This document shows positions 30,144-41,200 of a stretch of DNA of 64,000 nt, piece by piece. A program made the translations under genes and the position numbers. Source of the stretch: Cafeteria roenbergensis (lineage: Eukaryota > Sar > Bigyra > Bicosoecida > Cafeteriaceae); NCBI GenBank assembly GCA_008330645.1, contig VLTN01000019.1, forward strand, positions 434,001 through 498,000. The letters are read 5' to 3'. The notes beneath the pieces were generated by a model. The model saw only the letters and a program-made list of their open reading frames with translations. It was not told the DNA's origin and made no database searches. Within the stretch, counting starts at the first letter, position 1; each line of letters opens with the position of its first letter.

Positions 30144-32099
30144 ATGGCAGCTAGGGTCCTGAGCGCAGTTAAGGGCGGTGCAATCGCTGCGCCGGTCCCG
30201 GTTCGCCGGGCGCTGGTCAGCGTGTTTGACAAAACAGGAGTGCTCGACTTGTGCCGCAAGCTGGCGAGCCAGGGAGTTGAGATCCTCAGCACCGGGGGAA
30301 CCGCTAAGAGCCTGCGCGAGGCGGGCGTGGCGGTCACGGACGTGTCGGACGTGACGGACTTCCCCGAGATTCTCGACGGCCGCGTCAAGACGCTCCACCC
30401 CGCTATCCACGGCCCGCTCCTGGCCGTGCGCGGAAACGAGGCGCACGAGGGCGACCTCAAGTCGCACAAGCTCGGAGCGCCGATTGACGTCGTTGTTACG
30501 AACCTGTACCCCTTCGAGAAGGCGGCGGCTGGGGCTGAACAACCCGACTCGCCCGAGGCCGCCAGCGAGGTGATCGAGAACATCGACATCGGCGGCCCCA
30601 CGATGCTGCGCGCGGCAGCCAAGAACCACGCCGGCGTGGCCGTGCTCAGCAGCCCGGAGCAGTACGACGCCTTCCTGGCCGACGTCCGCTCCAACGACGG
30701 CTCCACCTCGGCGGGGATGCGGCGAAGCCTGGCGGCGCAGGCGTTTGCGCTGTCCGCGCGGTACGATGCAGCCGTGGCGCAATGGATGACCAGGCTGGCG
30801 TCTGACGACGCAGCCGCGGCCGAGGCGGACGGCGCCGCTCCGCTGCCCGGCGCACCCGTGCGCCCGGTCGTGTTCAGGTCATACGTCCACCACTCGAACC
30901 TCAAGTACGGGAACAACCCGCACCAGGGGAACGCTGGCGTGTTCGCCTTGGCCAAGGGCACGGCCGGCGACGCCGCTCTCCCGTTCGAGGTTCTCAACGG
31001 CTCTCCGGGGTACATCAACCTCCTCGATGCGCTCAACAGCTGGCAGCTCGTGCGGGAGCTCAGAGAGGGCCTCGGGCAGGCTGCGGCGGCCTCGTTCAAG
31101 CACGTGTCCCCGGCAGGCGCCGCTCTGGGCGTGCCGCTGTCCGACCAGCTAGCGGCGGCCTACGATGCGAGCGCCATCGCCAAACGCGTGCCCGGAGGCG
31201 CCCTCACCCCGGCCGCGCTGGCGTACCTCCGCGCCCGCAACGCCGACCCGCTGTGCTCCTTCGGCGACTTTGTCGCGCTCTCTGACGTGGTCGACGAGGC
31301 CACGGCCCTCATCATCAAGCCCGAGGTCAGCGACGGAATCATCGCGCCCGGGTACGAGCCGGAGGCCCTGAAGATCCTCAGCGCCAAGAAGAAGGGCGGT
31401 TTCATCGTGCTGCAGGCCGACCCGGACGCAGAGCTCCCAGCCGACGAGTGGCGCGAGCTCCACGGCGTCGCCCTCAGGCAGCGACGCAACACCTTCGTGT
31501 ACACCCCGGAGAGCCTTGGGAAGCCCGAAACCAGCTCCCCAGAGGTGTCCGAGGCCGTGCGGCGCGACCTCACGCTGGCAGCCACCACCGTCAAGTACAC
31601 GCAGTCGAACAGCGTGGGCTTTGCTGCCGGCGGGCAGATGATCGGCATTGGTGCCGGCCAGCAGTCCCGCGTGGACTGCGTCAAGCTCGCCGCTCGCAAG
31701 GCCCAGACGTGGTGGATGAGGCAGCACCACAAGGTGCTGGAGCTGCCGTTCAAGGCGGGAACCAAGCGACAGACGCGCGTCAACGCGAGAGTCCAGTTCA
31801 TCGAGGGAACCATCACCGAGGCGGAACACGCTGCCTGGCTCAAGTCCTTCGACGAGGAGCCAGCGCCCATCTCGGCGGAAGAGCGCGAGGCATGGCTCGC
31901 AGCACTGGCCGAGGAACAGGTCTGCCTCGCGAGCGACGCCTTCTTCCCGTTCCGGGACGGAATCGACGCTGCTTCCACCATCGGAACCAAGTTTGTCACC
32001 CAGCCAGGCGGCTCCATTGGCGACGCGGCGGTGATCGAGGCAGCCGAGGAGTACGGCATGGCAATGCTGTTCCACGGCATGCGTTCGTTCCACCACTGA
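30144..32099 (+). CDS. ATIC: Bifunctional AICAR transformylase / IMP cyclohydrolase
   Basis: 651 residues, no intron. It performs the last two steps of de novo purine synthesis: formyl transfer from 10-formyl-THF to AICAR, then ring closure to IMP. The N-terminal cyclohydrolase (about 20-220) shows RRALVSVFDKTGV, STGGTAKSLREAGV, DGRVKTLHPAIHG (Lys82) and VTNLYPFE. The C-terminal transformylase shows KYGNNPHQGN, FKHVSPAGAALGVPL with the Lys319-His320 pair, NSVGFAAGGQMIGIGAGQQS and a PFRDGIDAA...GGSIGD ending. The first ATG at 30144 leaves a ~20-residue leader before the conserved core. It is some 60 residues longer than animal enzymes, mainly through Ala/acidic inserts. The family is normally a cytosolic homodimer. 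Confidence 0.95.
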   Translation: MAARVLSAVKGGAIAAPVPVRRALVSVFDKTGVLDLCRKLASQGVEILSTGGTAKSLREAGVAVTDVSDVTDFPEILDGRVKTLHPAIHGPLLAVRGNEAHEGDLKSHKLGAPIDVVVTNLYPFEKAAAGAEQPDSPEAASEVIENIDIGGPTMLRAAAKNHAGVAVLSSPEQYDAFLADVRSNDGSTSAGMRRSLAAQAFALSARYDAAVAQWMTRLASDDAAAAEADGAAPLPGAPVRPVVFRSYVHHSNLKYGNNPHQGNAGVFALAKGTAGDAALPFEVLNGSPGYINLLDALNSWQLVRELREGLGQAAAASFKHVSPAGAALGVPLSDQLAAAYDASAIAKRVPGGALTPAALAYLRARNADPLCSFGDFVALSDVVDEATALIIKPEVSDGIIAPGYEPEALKILSAKKKGGFIVLQADPDAELPADEWRELHGVALRQRRNTFVYTPESLGKPETSSPEVSEAVRRDLTLAATTVKYTQSNSVGFAAGGQMIGIGAGQQSRVDCVKLAARKAQTWWMRQHHKVLELPFKAGTKRQTRVNARVQFIEGTITEAEHAAWLKSFDEEPAPISAEEREAWLAALAEEQVCLASDAFFPFRDGIDAASTIGTKFVTQPGGSIGDAAVIEAAEEYGMAMLFHGMRSFHH

Positions 32100-35000
32100 G
32101 GCGCCGAGCGAGCCGAAGCAAGGCACGCGTTGGGAGCTAGGGCTGAGTGGTCACCACGCAGTGACCCAGTGCGAGGGCGTGTGCACGTGCGCTCTTCGCA
32201 ATATCGAGCATTCATTCCCGCGCATCTGCTGGCAGCGAGCTGTCGAACGACGAACCCACACGAGCCACTTGCAACGTTTGCAGCCGGCGATGTAGCCCCC
32301 CACGCAGAGCGGTGTCGCTTCCGTGTGCAGCCAAGAATGCGGTGGAAGGGAGCGACTTGCCTCGGTCAGGGCAACTGTCATTGCTTGCCGCTGCCAACAA
32401 CAAAAGCGAAAAAGCCGCCTTTGCAACCTGCGGCGCAGCAGCAAAAAGTAAAGCCAGAAACCTGGCAACTCCGTCGCCCGGTGATGGAGCTCAAGAAGGT
32501 GAACAACCAAAGAGCCAATGGCACACAGCTCTCTCGGTCCACTACCAGTCTCGACAGGCGGCTCACTAGAGGCCCGCGAGCTTGGGGCCACGGACGCCTG
32601 TGTTGAGCTTCATGCCGTGCATTGCCTCTTCAAATGAGGTTGTGTTGCCATCGAGGCTGTTCTGCAATCGGGCATCGAGCTGGCAAGGCTGACATGGCGC
32701 TTGGGAGGGAATGTCTCCCAGTTCGCTGTTGTGAACAGGCAGCCCGAGGCGGGCAGGGAGCTCCGGACAAGAAGCCGTTGAGTATGAGAGGATGACAAGA
32801 AAATGCGTCAAGTGCAAGCGAGTACAATGGGAAGCGAGCAGACGAATCGCAGCGTGTCGTGGCAGCGGCATTGTTGCTCACGAGAACTCTCCCTGAAGCG
32901 GTAACCTTGGTTCGATGCGTTTCTGCATGGCCCTGAGCGCCTTGCTTTGTGCATTTGACATCACTGAACGACATTGCACGCAAAGGTCATTGACGGAGGT
33001 AGGCCAAGCACATCTCTCACACGCTGCGCAAGCCAGAAGGATGTTCCCTCGGCAATTTCCTCATTTGGCCCGAACAAAATCTGGCAGCTCAGCAGTTTGG
33101 AAAGGCCTCCCAAATGGCCAAGCAGGAATGTTGTTGCGTTGGTAGGGCTATGCCATCGTGGTGGCACATGCACGGAACGAGGCCGGGCCGTCAGCAAGAT
33201 CAAGCAAGCTCAATACAGTTCCTGGCATACAACAGAATCGTTGGACGACTGTCTTTGTCTTGTCATTCCCGCACAACCCAGACGAGGCTGTGGTGTCGGC
33301 CAGTCGTGCTCGGGTTCACTGAACGCCAGAATGTGCGACGTGTGAGCCGGTTCTCAAGACATCAAGGTTTTCGCCTTGGCTTGATGAGGCGCACATCGTG
33401 TGAGCTGCTTGTACGTTGGCATTCATTCACCAATGGCTTCAGCTCGACTTGAGGTTGGCAAGGACAAGCCGAGGAGCACACAACTTAGCAGCGTGATGTG
33501 ATCGAAGTTATACACAGTCAAAGCAGGCGGCCCCACCGCAGAATCTCCCTCAGCACAACATGCATACGTTCATTGTTTCTCTGTGGTTCAGGGCTATGTC
33601 TTCTTGCTGTGCACGCAGGCGTGGGTGATGCTGGTCGGCATCGGTCGACCAACACTGCGGACAGGCCGAGGAGGAATTGCAAAGGCAGACACAGTAGTTA
33701 CCAAGTTGATCAGCTCTTCGCCGAGGCTGATTGGCAGGCAGCACACCGACCTCTGCAAAGAAGTTTTGCATAACGCTGTGAGCCGTGGCAGCTCTTTTTG
33801 TGCAGGTGCCTTCTTTTGGACCTTGTGGTTTGCGTTTCAATGGTGGCATGGGCCATTCAGCTTGGCAAGGATTCCAACAGCAAGCGGAGTGCTGCATACG
33901 CGTTGTGGTGTTCACGAGATGCAGTGGGCGGCGAAGGCTAACTTTCCTGGGAGGTACATGCGAGCCCTCGAGGTGGGCTTGAAGACTGGCTTGCTCGATA
34001 GGAGGCAATCACCGGTCGAGATTGCACTGATCCTCTGATCCTGCGCTCCTTTCGCCTGTTCGTTACAAACCCGGCACAACTTCGATAGCTCTTCGTTGCT
34101 CGGTTTTGTTCCAGCCATTGGCTGGCGCTGTCTTTGTCAACAAGCAAGCTGAAGGCGAAGGCAGGCTCGCGCTGCACTGCTTCTGCCAGGTTCCCCCATG
34201 GCCGTCCGTTAAGCACAACTTCTATCCTCTTTTTTGCGCGTCCACAGCGGCAATGTCTGCGCCGGCATTGCCGCGAGCTGATTCAAACACTCTGCAGGCA
34301 GCCTTGAGCTTGCAATTAACCACTTCGAGTGCTGTTGCGATTGCTGTATGCCAAGGCGCTGATGCTGTTTGCAGGGCGCCTGCGACGCTGTCGGCTGGCT
34401 GGCCTTCGGGCCGATTGTGAGGATGGGTGCAACGATGGCAGCCGGGAGTGCGGCGCAGCGGCAGAAGCCTAGGGCGTAGTCGGCCCTCGTGGGCGCACCT
34501 CCTCCTCCTCTTCCTCCTCCTCCTCCTTCGCATTGTCGGCCTTGTGTCCCCAGAGAGCACTTCTTCCCCGTTGGGCCCCGAGCTAACGACCCCATGCTCT
34601 CCTGCGCGGCCTCAACTCGGCAATCCCCGATTGCTACGCTGCTGCACCTCGCCAGCCTCTGCCACCAGCGTGCTTCTTCCTTGGGGCCAGGCTCAGCAGG
34701 TTGCACTGGCGGAAGGCACGTCGCTGTGGTCTCATTGCCTCGGGCATCTTCCGGAAGCGTTGCGCTGAGGCCCTTTCAGCGTCGCTCGCACCGTCAACGA
34801 GGCATTGCACATCCCAAACAGACTTGGTTGCCGCTGAGCCACCCAGCGTCGCTGCGCCGGGCGTGTGTGCCAGCCGCCCACAATCGCGCTGCCGCTCGGC
34901 AATCCCACGGCTTTCGGCTTGGGCAACCGCGCGGCAATCGTCAAGCCGCGCCCCAGAAGGCACGGGGGCGTGGCGACGAAGCTGGTGCCGCGTGACGTTC

Positions 35001-35210
35001 ACGGGCCGGCCGTCCCCGGGACGACTTCGGCGCGGCTGTCGCGCGCGCGTTGCCGGCCCTGTCGCTGCGGGGGTGCGAGTCCCGGCAGAGCCACGCCGGT
35101 GCTCCGAGTCGCTGCCGACCATCGCCACTCCTTGCGCGGATCGCACCTCACAAGGGGTGTTCCAGACCGTGCAGGTTGGGCAAGAGCGCCGAGCGAGGCA
35201 CAGCTACGCA
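32100..35210. other. 3.1-kb spacer between ATIC and the fatty acid synthase, with a low-GC core
   Basis: The longest gene-poor stretch in the window. From about 32150 to 34450 the base composition drops to about 50% G+C by eye on sample lines, against about 65-70% around it. Frames here are short. A minus-strand frame at 32961-33203 (contains LLGHLGGLSKLLSCQILFG) and a plus-strand frame at 33583-34038 look somewhat protein-like, but I recognise neither. A CCT-rich pyrimidine tract lies at 34498-34528. From about 34450 the composition is host-like again and presumably includes the synthase promoter. No tRNA, snRNA, terminal repeat or transposase motif was seen. Confidence 0.5.
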
Positions 35211-38200
35211 ATGAGCCTGCTTTCTCCGCCGGGAGGAGCCGGCAGACCCATGATTCTTGAGTTTGGAGGACAGGTGCGCTTCGCCGCTGACTTGGCAGGC
35301 TCGCAGCAGGGTCGGCGGCAAGCAGCACGCTTCGCACCCGCCTCGCGACGGCCTGGCGTCGCCATGCAGTGTTGCCATGGCCGCCAAGCCACCATTTTTG
35401 TGTGAATGCGCCGGCTTTCGGCCCACCGCGGCGCTTCGGGGCGCACGCAAGCCGGGGATCGCCTCCGTGGCTGAGGTGGCAAGCCTGGGTTGCGCGACTG
35501 CGTGACGCGGCGACTCTCTGGTCCTCGTTTCGCAGGGCTACGACTACCTCGCCGACCTGGAGGGTGTCTGGAACTCCCCGTTCCATGGCGCCCGGCAGCT
35601 CATCGCGGAAGCGGCGGCCATGGTGACCAAGCTCGCGGAGTGCGAGCCAGCCAAGCGCTCGGGTTATTTCCCTCTTGGCATGGACATCATTGGCTGGTGA
35701 GCCCACCCCCGACTGCGCGCCGCTGCCCCGGCGACGCAGAGCACGGCGAAAAGTGCCAGGGTCCTCGGGGAAGCGGCGGGCCCCTGCCCGCGGGGCTGCG
35801 CGCCCGACGATTCTCTCGGCCAGCAGTTGCATTTGCGGCAACGCTCGGCCTGGCTGCCTGGCGGGCTCTTCGCCCCTTGCGCGCCGCGATTCACGGTGCG
35901 CGAGCGGGGAGGCAAGGCTGCAGCCTCGTGCCCTGCGGACCCTGGCCAGTGCCAGACCGGGGGACTCGCACTGCCGACGCGCCCCGCTCAGGCTGATCCT
36001 TTGCGGCGAACGCTTCGGCGATTCAGTGCTGAGCGCGTTGCCCACATCCTCTTGCGCCCCAATCCTGCGGGGGTTGGTGAACGTTTGCCACTTTCTGGCC
36101 GCAGGATATCCGGGAGCGTCGAGCAGGTGGTGCCGCCGCCTCGGTACCGATTCTCGGCGCCCGTGTCCTTTCCGCTCACTGGCCTTGCCAGCGCGGCGCG
36201 GCTGCTTGCGGCGGCCGAGCGCCTCGCCGCGATCCGCCGCGTGTCCGTGTCTGACGCCTTGACTTCATTGGTCGGCGACGCGGCTGCGCTCGTCGGTCAC
36301 TCCCAAGGCGTTGTGATTGCCGCCGTGGCGGCAGCTTCGACCGATGTCACGTCCTTCCGCGCTCGCTCCATGCACGCGATTGGGCTGCTGTTCTTCATGG
36401 GCCTCCGCGCCCAGCTCGCGGCAGAGGCCCTCACTGGGGCCGACCCCCGGACCCGCTCGCTGCGGCCGGCCGTCGTGCGCATGCAGCGGCTGCGGCAGCA
36501 GGAGGCAGGCGCGTCGCCAATGCTCGGTGTCCCAGGCGGGGAGGAGCCGACGCCGATGCTCGCGGTGTCGGGGATGGACGTCGAAACCGTCGAGCGCTTC
36601 ATCGTTCGCGTTCGCCGCGCGATGGCTGCGCAGCGGGAGTCGGAGGTCGGTGGCGCCAGCGCCCCCGACAGCCGCCGCGAGGCCCTGGCGCTGAGCCTTG
36701 TCAACGGGCCCACGATGTGCGTCGTGACTGGCGCCGCAGAGGCGCTTTCCAACTTGCGGGCCGCTGTCACCAAGGCCTCCGCAACTCGAGGCGACGAGCA
36801 GGCGCGGACGCCGCACTCAAGGCGCAAGCCAGTCGTTGCCACGGCGTATCTTCCCGTGTCCGCGCCGTTCCACAGCCCCGTCTTGGATCCAGTCTGCGAC
36901 GCAGTCCTCGCTGACTGTGAGGCCTTGGCGCCCGGTGCCATCGGGTGGTCGGTTGCGGAGTTCCGCACGGCAGTCATCGACACCAGCACTGGGGAGCCGA
37001 TTTCCGAGCCGTCTGGGGCCGGAAGGGGGTGGCTTGCGTCGCGATTGGTGGCGCTGACCTGCTCGCTTCAGATGAACTGGCCAATGAGCCTGCGGGGGGC
37101 AGCGGCAGCCTGGCTCGTGCCTGCGCCCGGCGCAGCTGCTGCTGCAGAAGCCGCCGCCGCGACTGCAGCGCCCACGCGCGAGCTGGCACCAGTGCAGGGG
37201 GCTGTCGTGCTGGACTTCGGCCCGGGGGGCGCCCACGGCACGCCCGTGCTCACCTCGCGGCTGCTCGAGGGCGCGGGTGCGGCCGTGGTTGTGGCCGGGC
37301 ATGTTCCCGACACGGACCTCGAGCCAGCGGCTGGGGGCGCGGGCGACGTCGTTCCAGCCGTCGTGGGCAGTCCGCGCGGCTGTGCAGTTGTGCCTCTCGA
37401 TGCAGTCCTCGCCCTGAGAACCGCCCGCGACGCGTCGCCCCTGGCTGGACTCGTCATGAGCAGCGTGCCAGCCGATCGCTCGGCGGCCTGGGGACGGCGC
37501 TTTGCCCCGCGCGTGGTCACCCGGGCATCGGACGGAGCTCGGTTCCTGCACACGCGCCTCACTGCGCTGCTGGGGCGGGCGCCGATCATCGTCGGCGGAA
37601 TGACGCCCACGACGTCGTTCTACGGACACCGTCTGGTGGCGGCCTGCGCGAATGCCGGGTTCACCGCGGAGCTGGCGGCCGGCGGCCTGCCAAGGCCGCA
37701 TGTGTTCCGCCAGCGCATCGCGCGCCTCCACGCGTTGTTGGAGCCCGGAGCCGCAATCGGCGTGAACTTGCTCTTCCTCAACCAGCGGCAGTGGGCATTC
37801 CAGTTCCCGCTTGTGCTTGAGCTGCGCCGGCAGGGCGTGCCCATCGACGGCCTCACCGTTGCGGCGGGAGTTCCCTCCGTGGAGAAGGCCCAGGAAATCG
37901 TCCAGTCCCTGCGGAGCAGCGGCATGCGCTACGTCGCCTTCAAGCCAGGCAGCGTGGATGCTATTCGCAGGGTCATCGACATTGCCAGGGCCGTGGACGA
38001 CTTCCCCGTCATTGTGCAGTGGACGGGGGGCCGCGCGGGCGGGCACCACTCCTTCGAGGACATGCACGTCCCCATCCTCGCCACGTACGCGGCGCTGCGG
38101 TCGTGCCAGAATGTCGTTTTGGTGGCAGGGTCCGGCTTTGGCGACGCGGAGGGCGCCCTTCCATACATGACGGGCGAGTGGAGCACCCGGCCGCCGTACT

Positions 38201-41200
38201 CGCGAGCTGCCATGCCGTTTGACGGCATCCTCGTTGCCTCCCGCATGATGATTGCTCGCGAGGCAGCAACTGCCCCGGAAGTCAAGCAGCTGCTGGTCGA
38301 CACGCCAGGCGTGCCGGCTGATCGCGAGCGTGACTGGGAGTCGTCCTACGAGGCGGACGCCGGGGGCGTGATCACCGTGAAAAGCGAGCTCGGCGAGCCC
38401 ATCCACAAGGTTGCAAACCGAGGAATCCGGCTCTGGCGGCGGCTGGACGCTGAGTTCTTCTCGCTGCCTCAGGCGGAGCGAGGAGTGGCAATCGCCAAGC
38501 GCCGCGCGTGGGTCATCGACCAGCTGAACGCCAACTTTCAGAAGGTCTTCTTTGGGCGCAAGGCCACAGGCGAGGTCTGCGGACTGGAGGAGATGACGTA
38601 CGGCGAGGTCATGCGCAGGTTCGTGGACCTGACGTTCGTCACTCGTGACCGCGAGCACAGCGACCCGGAGTTTCACCACGAGGACTTTCAGGGCGATGGC
38701 GCGGACAAGTCTGGCCGGTGGCTGGACACCACCTTCAGGTCCCGCCTGCTCCTGCTGCTTACGAGGTGCCTCGAGCGCCTGGGGGCCGAGTCGCGTCGAG
38801 ACGCTGAGGCGCTAGTCACCGGAGATGCGAGCGACGCCAACGTGGATGAGGACCCCAGCGCCCTGGTCGACGCGTTCTGCGTGGCGGTCCCCTCTGCGGA
38901 GTCCCATCTGCTGCACGGCGAGGACGTCGCGTACTTTCTGCAGCTCTGCCGGGCGGGGGGCAAACCCGTGCCCTTTGTCCCGGTGGTGGACGGCGAGCTG
39001 GAGTTCTGGTTCAAGAAGGACAGCCTGTGGTACAGCGAGGACCTGGCCGCCGTTCGGGACCGGGATGCCGGGCGTGTCTGCGTGCTGCAGGGCCCGGTGG
39101 CCGTCCGCCACGCCCGGGTTGCGAACGAGCCAGCAGCTGACATCCTTGAGGCTATCCACCAGGGGCTAGCGGAGAGGGTGCAGGCTGTCTCGGGTGCCGG
39201 CGGCGCAGCAGCCATCGTCGAGACCCTTGCCTGGTGCGAGCACGAGTCGTGTTCCGAGTGCCCCTTCTGGCCCACCCAGTCGGACGACAGCGGCGTCCCG
39301 CTTCCTCCGTGGGCTGCCGCCATCGTGTCGTCGCCCTTTTCTGTTCGCGGCAACGCGTGGGTTCCGTCAGCGTTGCCGGGGCTCTTTGGAAAGCGCAAGG
39401 GCACGCGGCGCGTGATGGACCTGGCTGCTGACGAGCTGTTGGTCGTTGACTCGCTGACTGGCAGGAAGCTCCTGCACGCGTCCCCGCTGCCGAGCGGTTC
39501 CCGATCGGGCCACGGGAAGGGCCAGCAGTCCATGGAGGCGAGGCATGTACGCGTGGTGCTCGAGGACCAGCCCCCGGCAACCGCAGAGCGGCCGGCCCCC
39601 GGCCTCTCGCCGCTGACGCTCGACTTCACGTTTCACCCCGAGACGGCATGGGCCATGGTGCACGAGCCTGCCGGCACTGACGGAGGCTTGCTCTCCGAAG
39701 TGCGAGCCTTCTACGCGCGGCTTTGGGACTGCCCCGTCCCTGAGGAGGGGTCAGCGCTCGGCGAGTGTGCCGCTGAAGCGGGCGCCTTCGGACCAGGCAG
39801 CGACGGAAGCTGGGCGTGGCCTCTTCGAGTGGAAACGACATGCGAGCACCTGGTGACCCGCGAGGACATTGAAGCCTTTTGCGCGGCGGTCAACCTGCCC
39901 GTGCTCATGGCCGCGGGCACTTCGTCATCTGGGTCCTCGACAAGCGCTGCCGGGCGGGACGCGTCCGGCTCGTCTGGCGCAGCCGCAGCGTCGAGCGCTG
40001 GTTCTGCTGTCGCGGACCCCCTCGAGGCGGCTGCCGTGGCCAAGGACAGCATCGCCTCCGCACCTCTTGGACTCTCCATCGTGGCCTCCTGGCAAGCTCT
40101 CATCGCGCCGCTCCTGGCTCCCTCTATCGGAGGCAACCTGTTGGAGCTCGTGCATTTGAGCCACGGCCACGAAGTGGTCGAGCCCCTTGCGTCCAGGCGC
40201 GTTCCCGTCCGTGAGGGTGAGTCGGTGAGGTCTCGCTTGCGGATTTCTGAAGTTCGCAACGAGCGCGCAGGCAGGGTGGTCACTTGCGAAGGCATCATCC
40301 TGCGCAGCATGTCTGGGGAGGGATGGAGGCCTTGGCTCCGCCTTCGCAGCCGTTTCCTGTTCCGGGGGACGTTCACGGACCACAGCGGCACGTTCAGCGC
40401 CACGGAGCGTTCGTTCGACATGCACGTCAAGGACGAAACGGTCCGGCAGGTCCTGGCCTCCAAGGCATGGTTCAGTGCCCGCAGAGCCCCTGCGGGCGAA
40501 GCCGAGATGCCACCGGTGGGGTGCACTCTGCGTGCCAAGTTCCGCACTGTCGTCGAGTTCAATGCGGCCGGCAGGAGCAAGAGCGTGCGCATCCAGGGCG
40601 CCGCAACTGTCGTCTCGAGCGTTGAGCCCCCCGATGTCTCCAGCCTCGGCGGCGTACGCCCGTTTGAGCCCCTGGAAGAGACGGGCGACCCGCCGTCGGA
40701 CGAATGGGCGTGGTCGTTGTCGTTCCTGTCGGAGGACGACGGTATTTCAGCAGCTTTCGACGCCGTCTCGGCCTTCTTCGAGCGCCACGCGCAGCCGACG
40801 GCGCAGGAAATGCCGCTGCCGGAAGGAAAGACTCTGACTTTGCTCGCGGAGCCCGACGTCAGCAGGTCGCCTGCTGACAACCTCGCGTATGCCTCGGCGT
40901 CGCGCGACCTGAACCCGATTCATCGCAACCCGCTCGTTGCCTCCCTGGCTGGCCTGCCAGGGACTATCACGCACGGCATGTGGACGTCGGCCAACGCGCA
41001 GCGCGTGCTGGAGAGCTGCATTGGCGGTGCTGGAGAGGGGGCGCTTGTGCGCTCCTTCAACGCAAGCTTCGAGGGCATGGTGCTGCCCGGCGACGAACTG
41101 GCTACGCAAGTGACCCATGTTGCGATGAGGGCCGGGAGGAGGGTCCTCCACGTCGAGACCGTGGCCGTTGCGACGGGCGATGTCGTGCTGCGCGCCACGG

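Noticed and set aside
32150-34450. Integrated virus or virophage-like element
   Set aside because: Lower GC is suggestive, but I see no capsid, ATPase, integrase, polymerase or terminal inverted repeat, and the stretch is only about 2 kb. Kept only as a composition anomaly.
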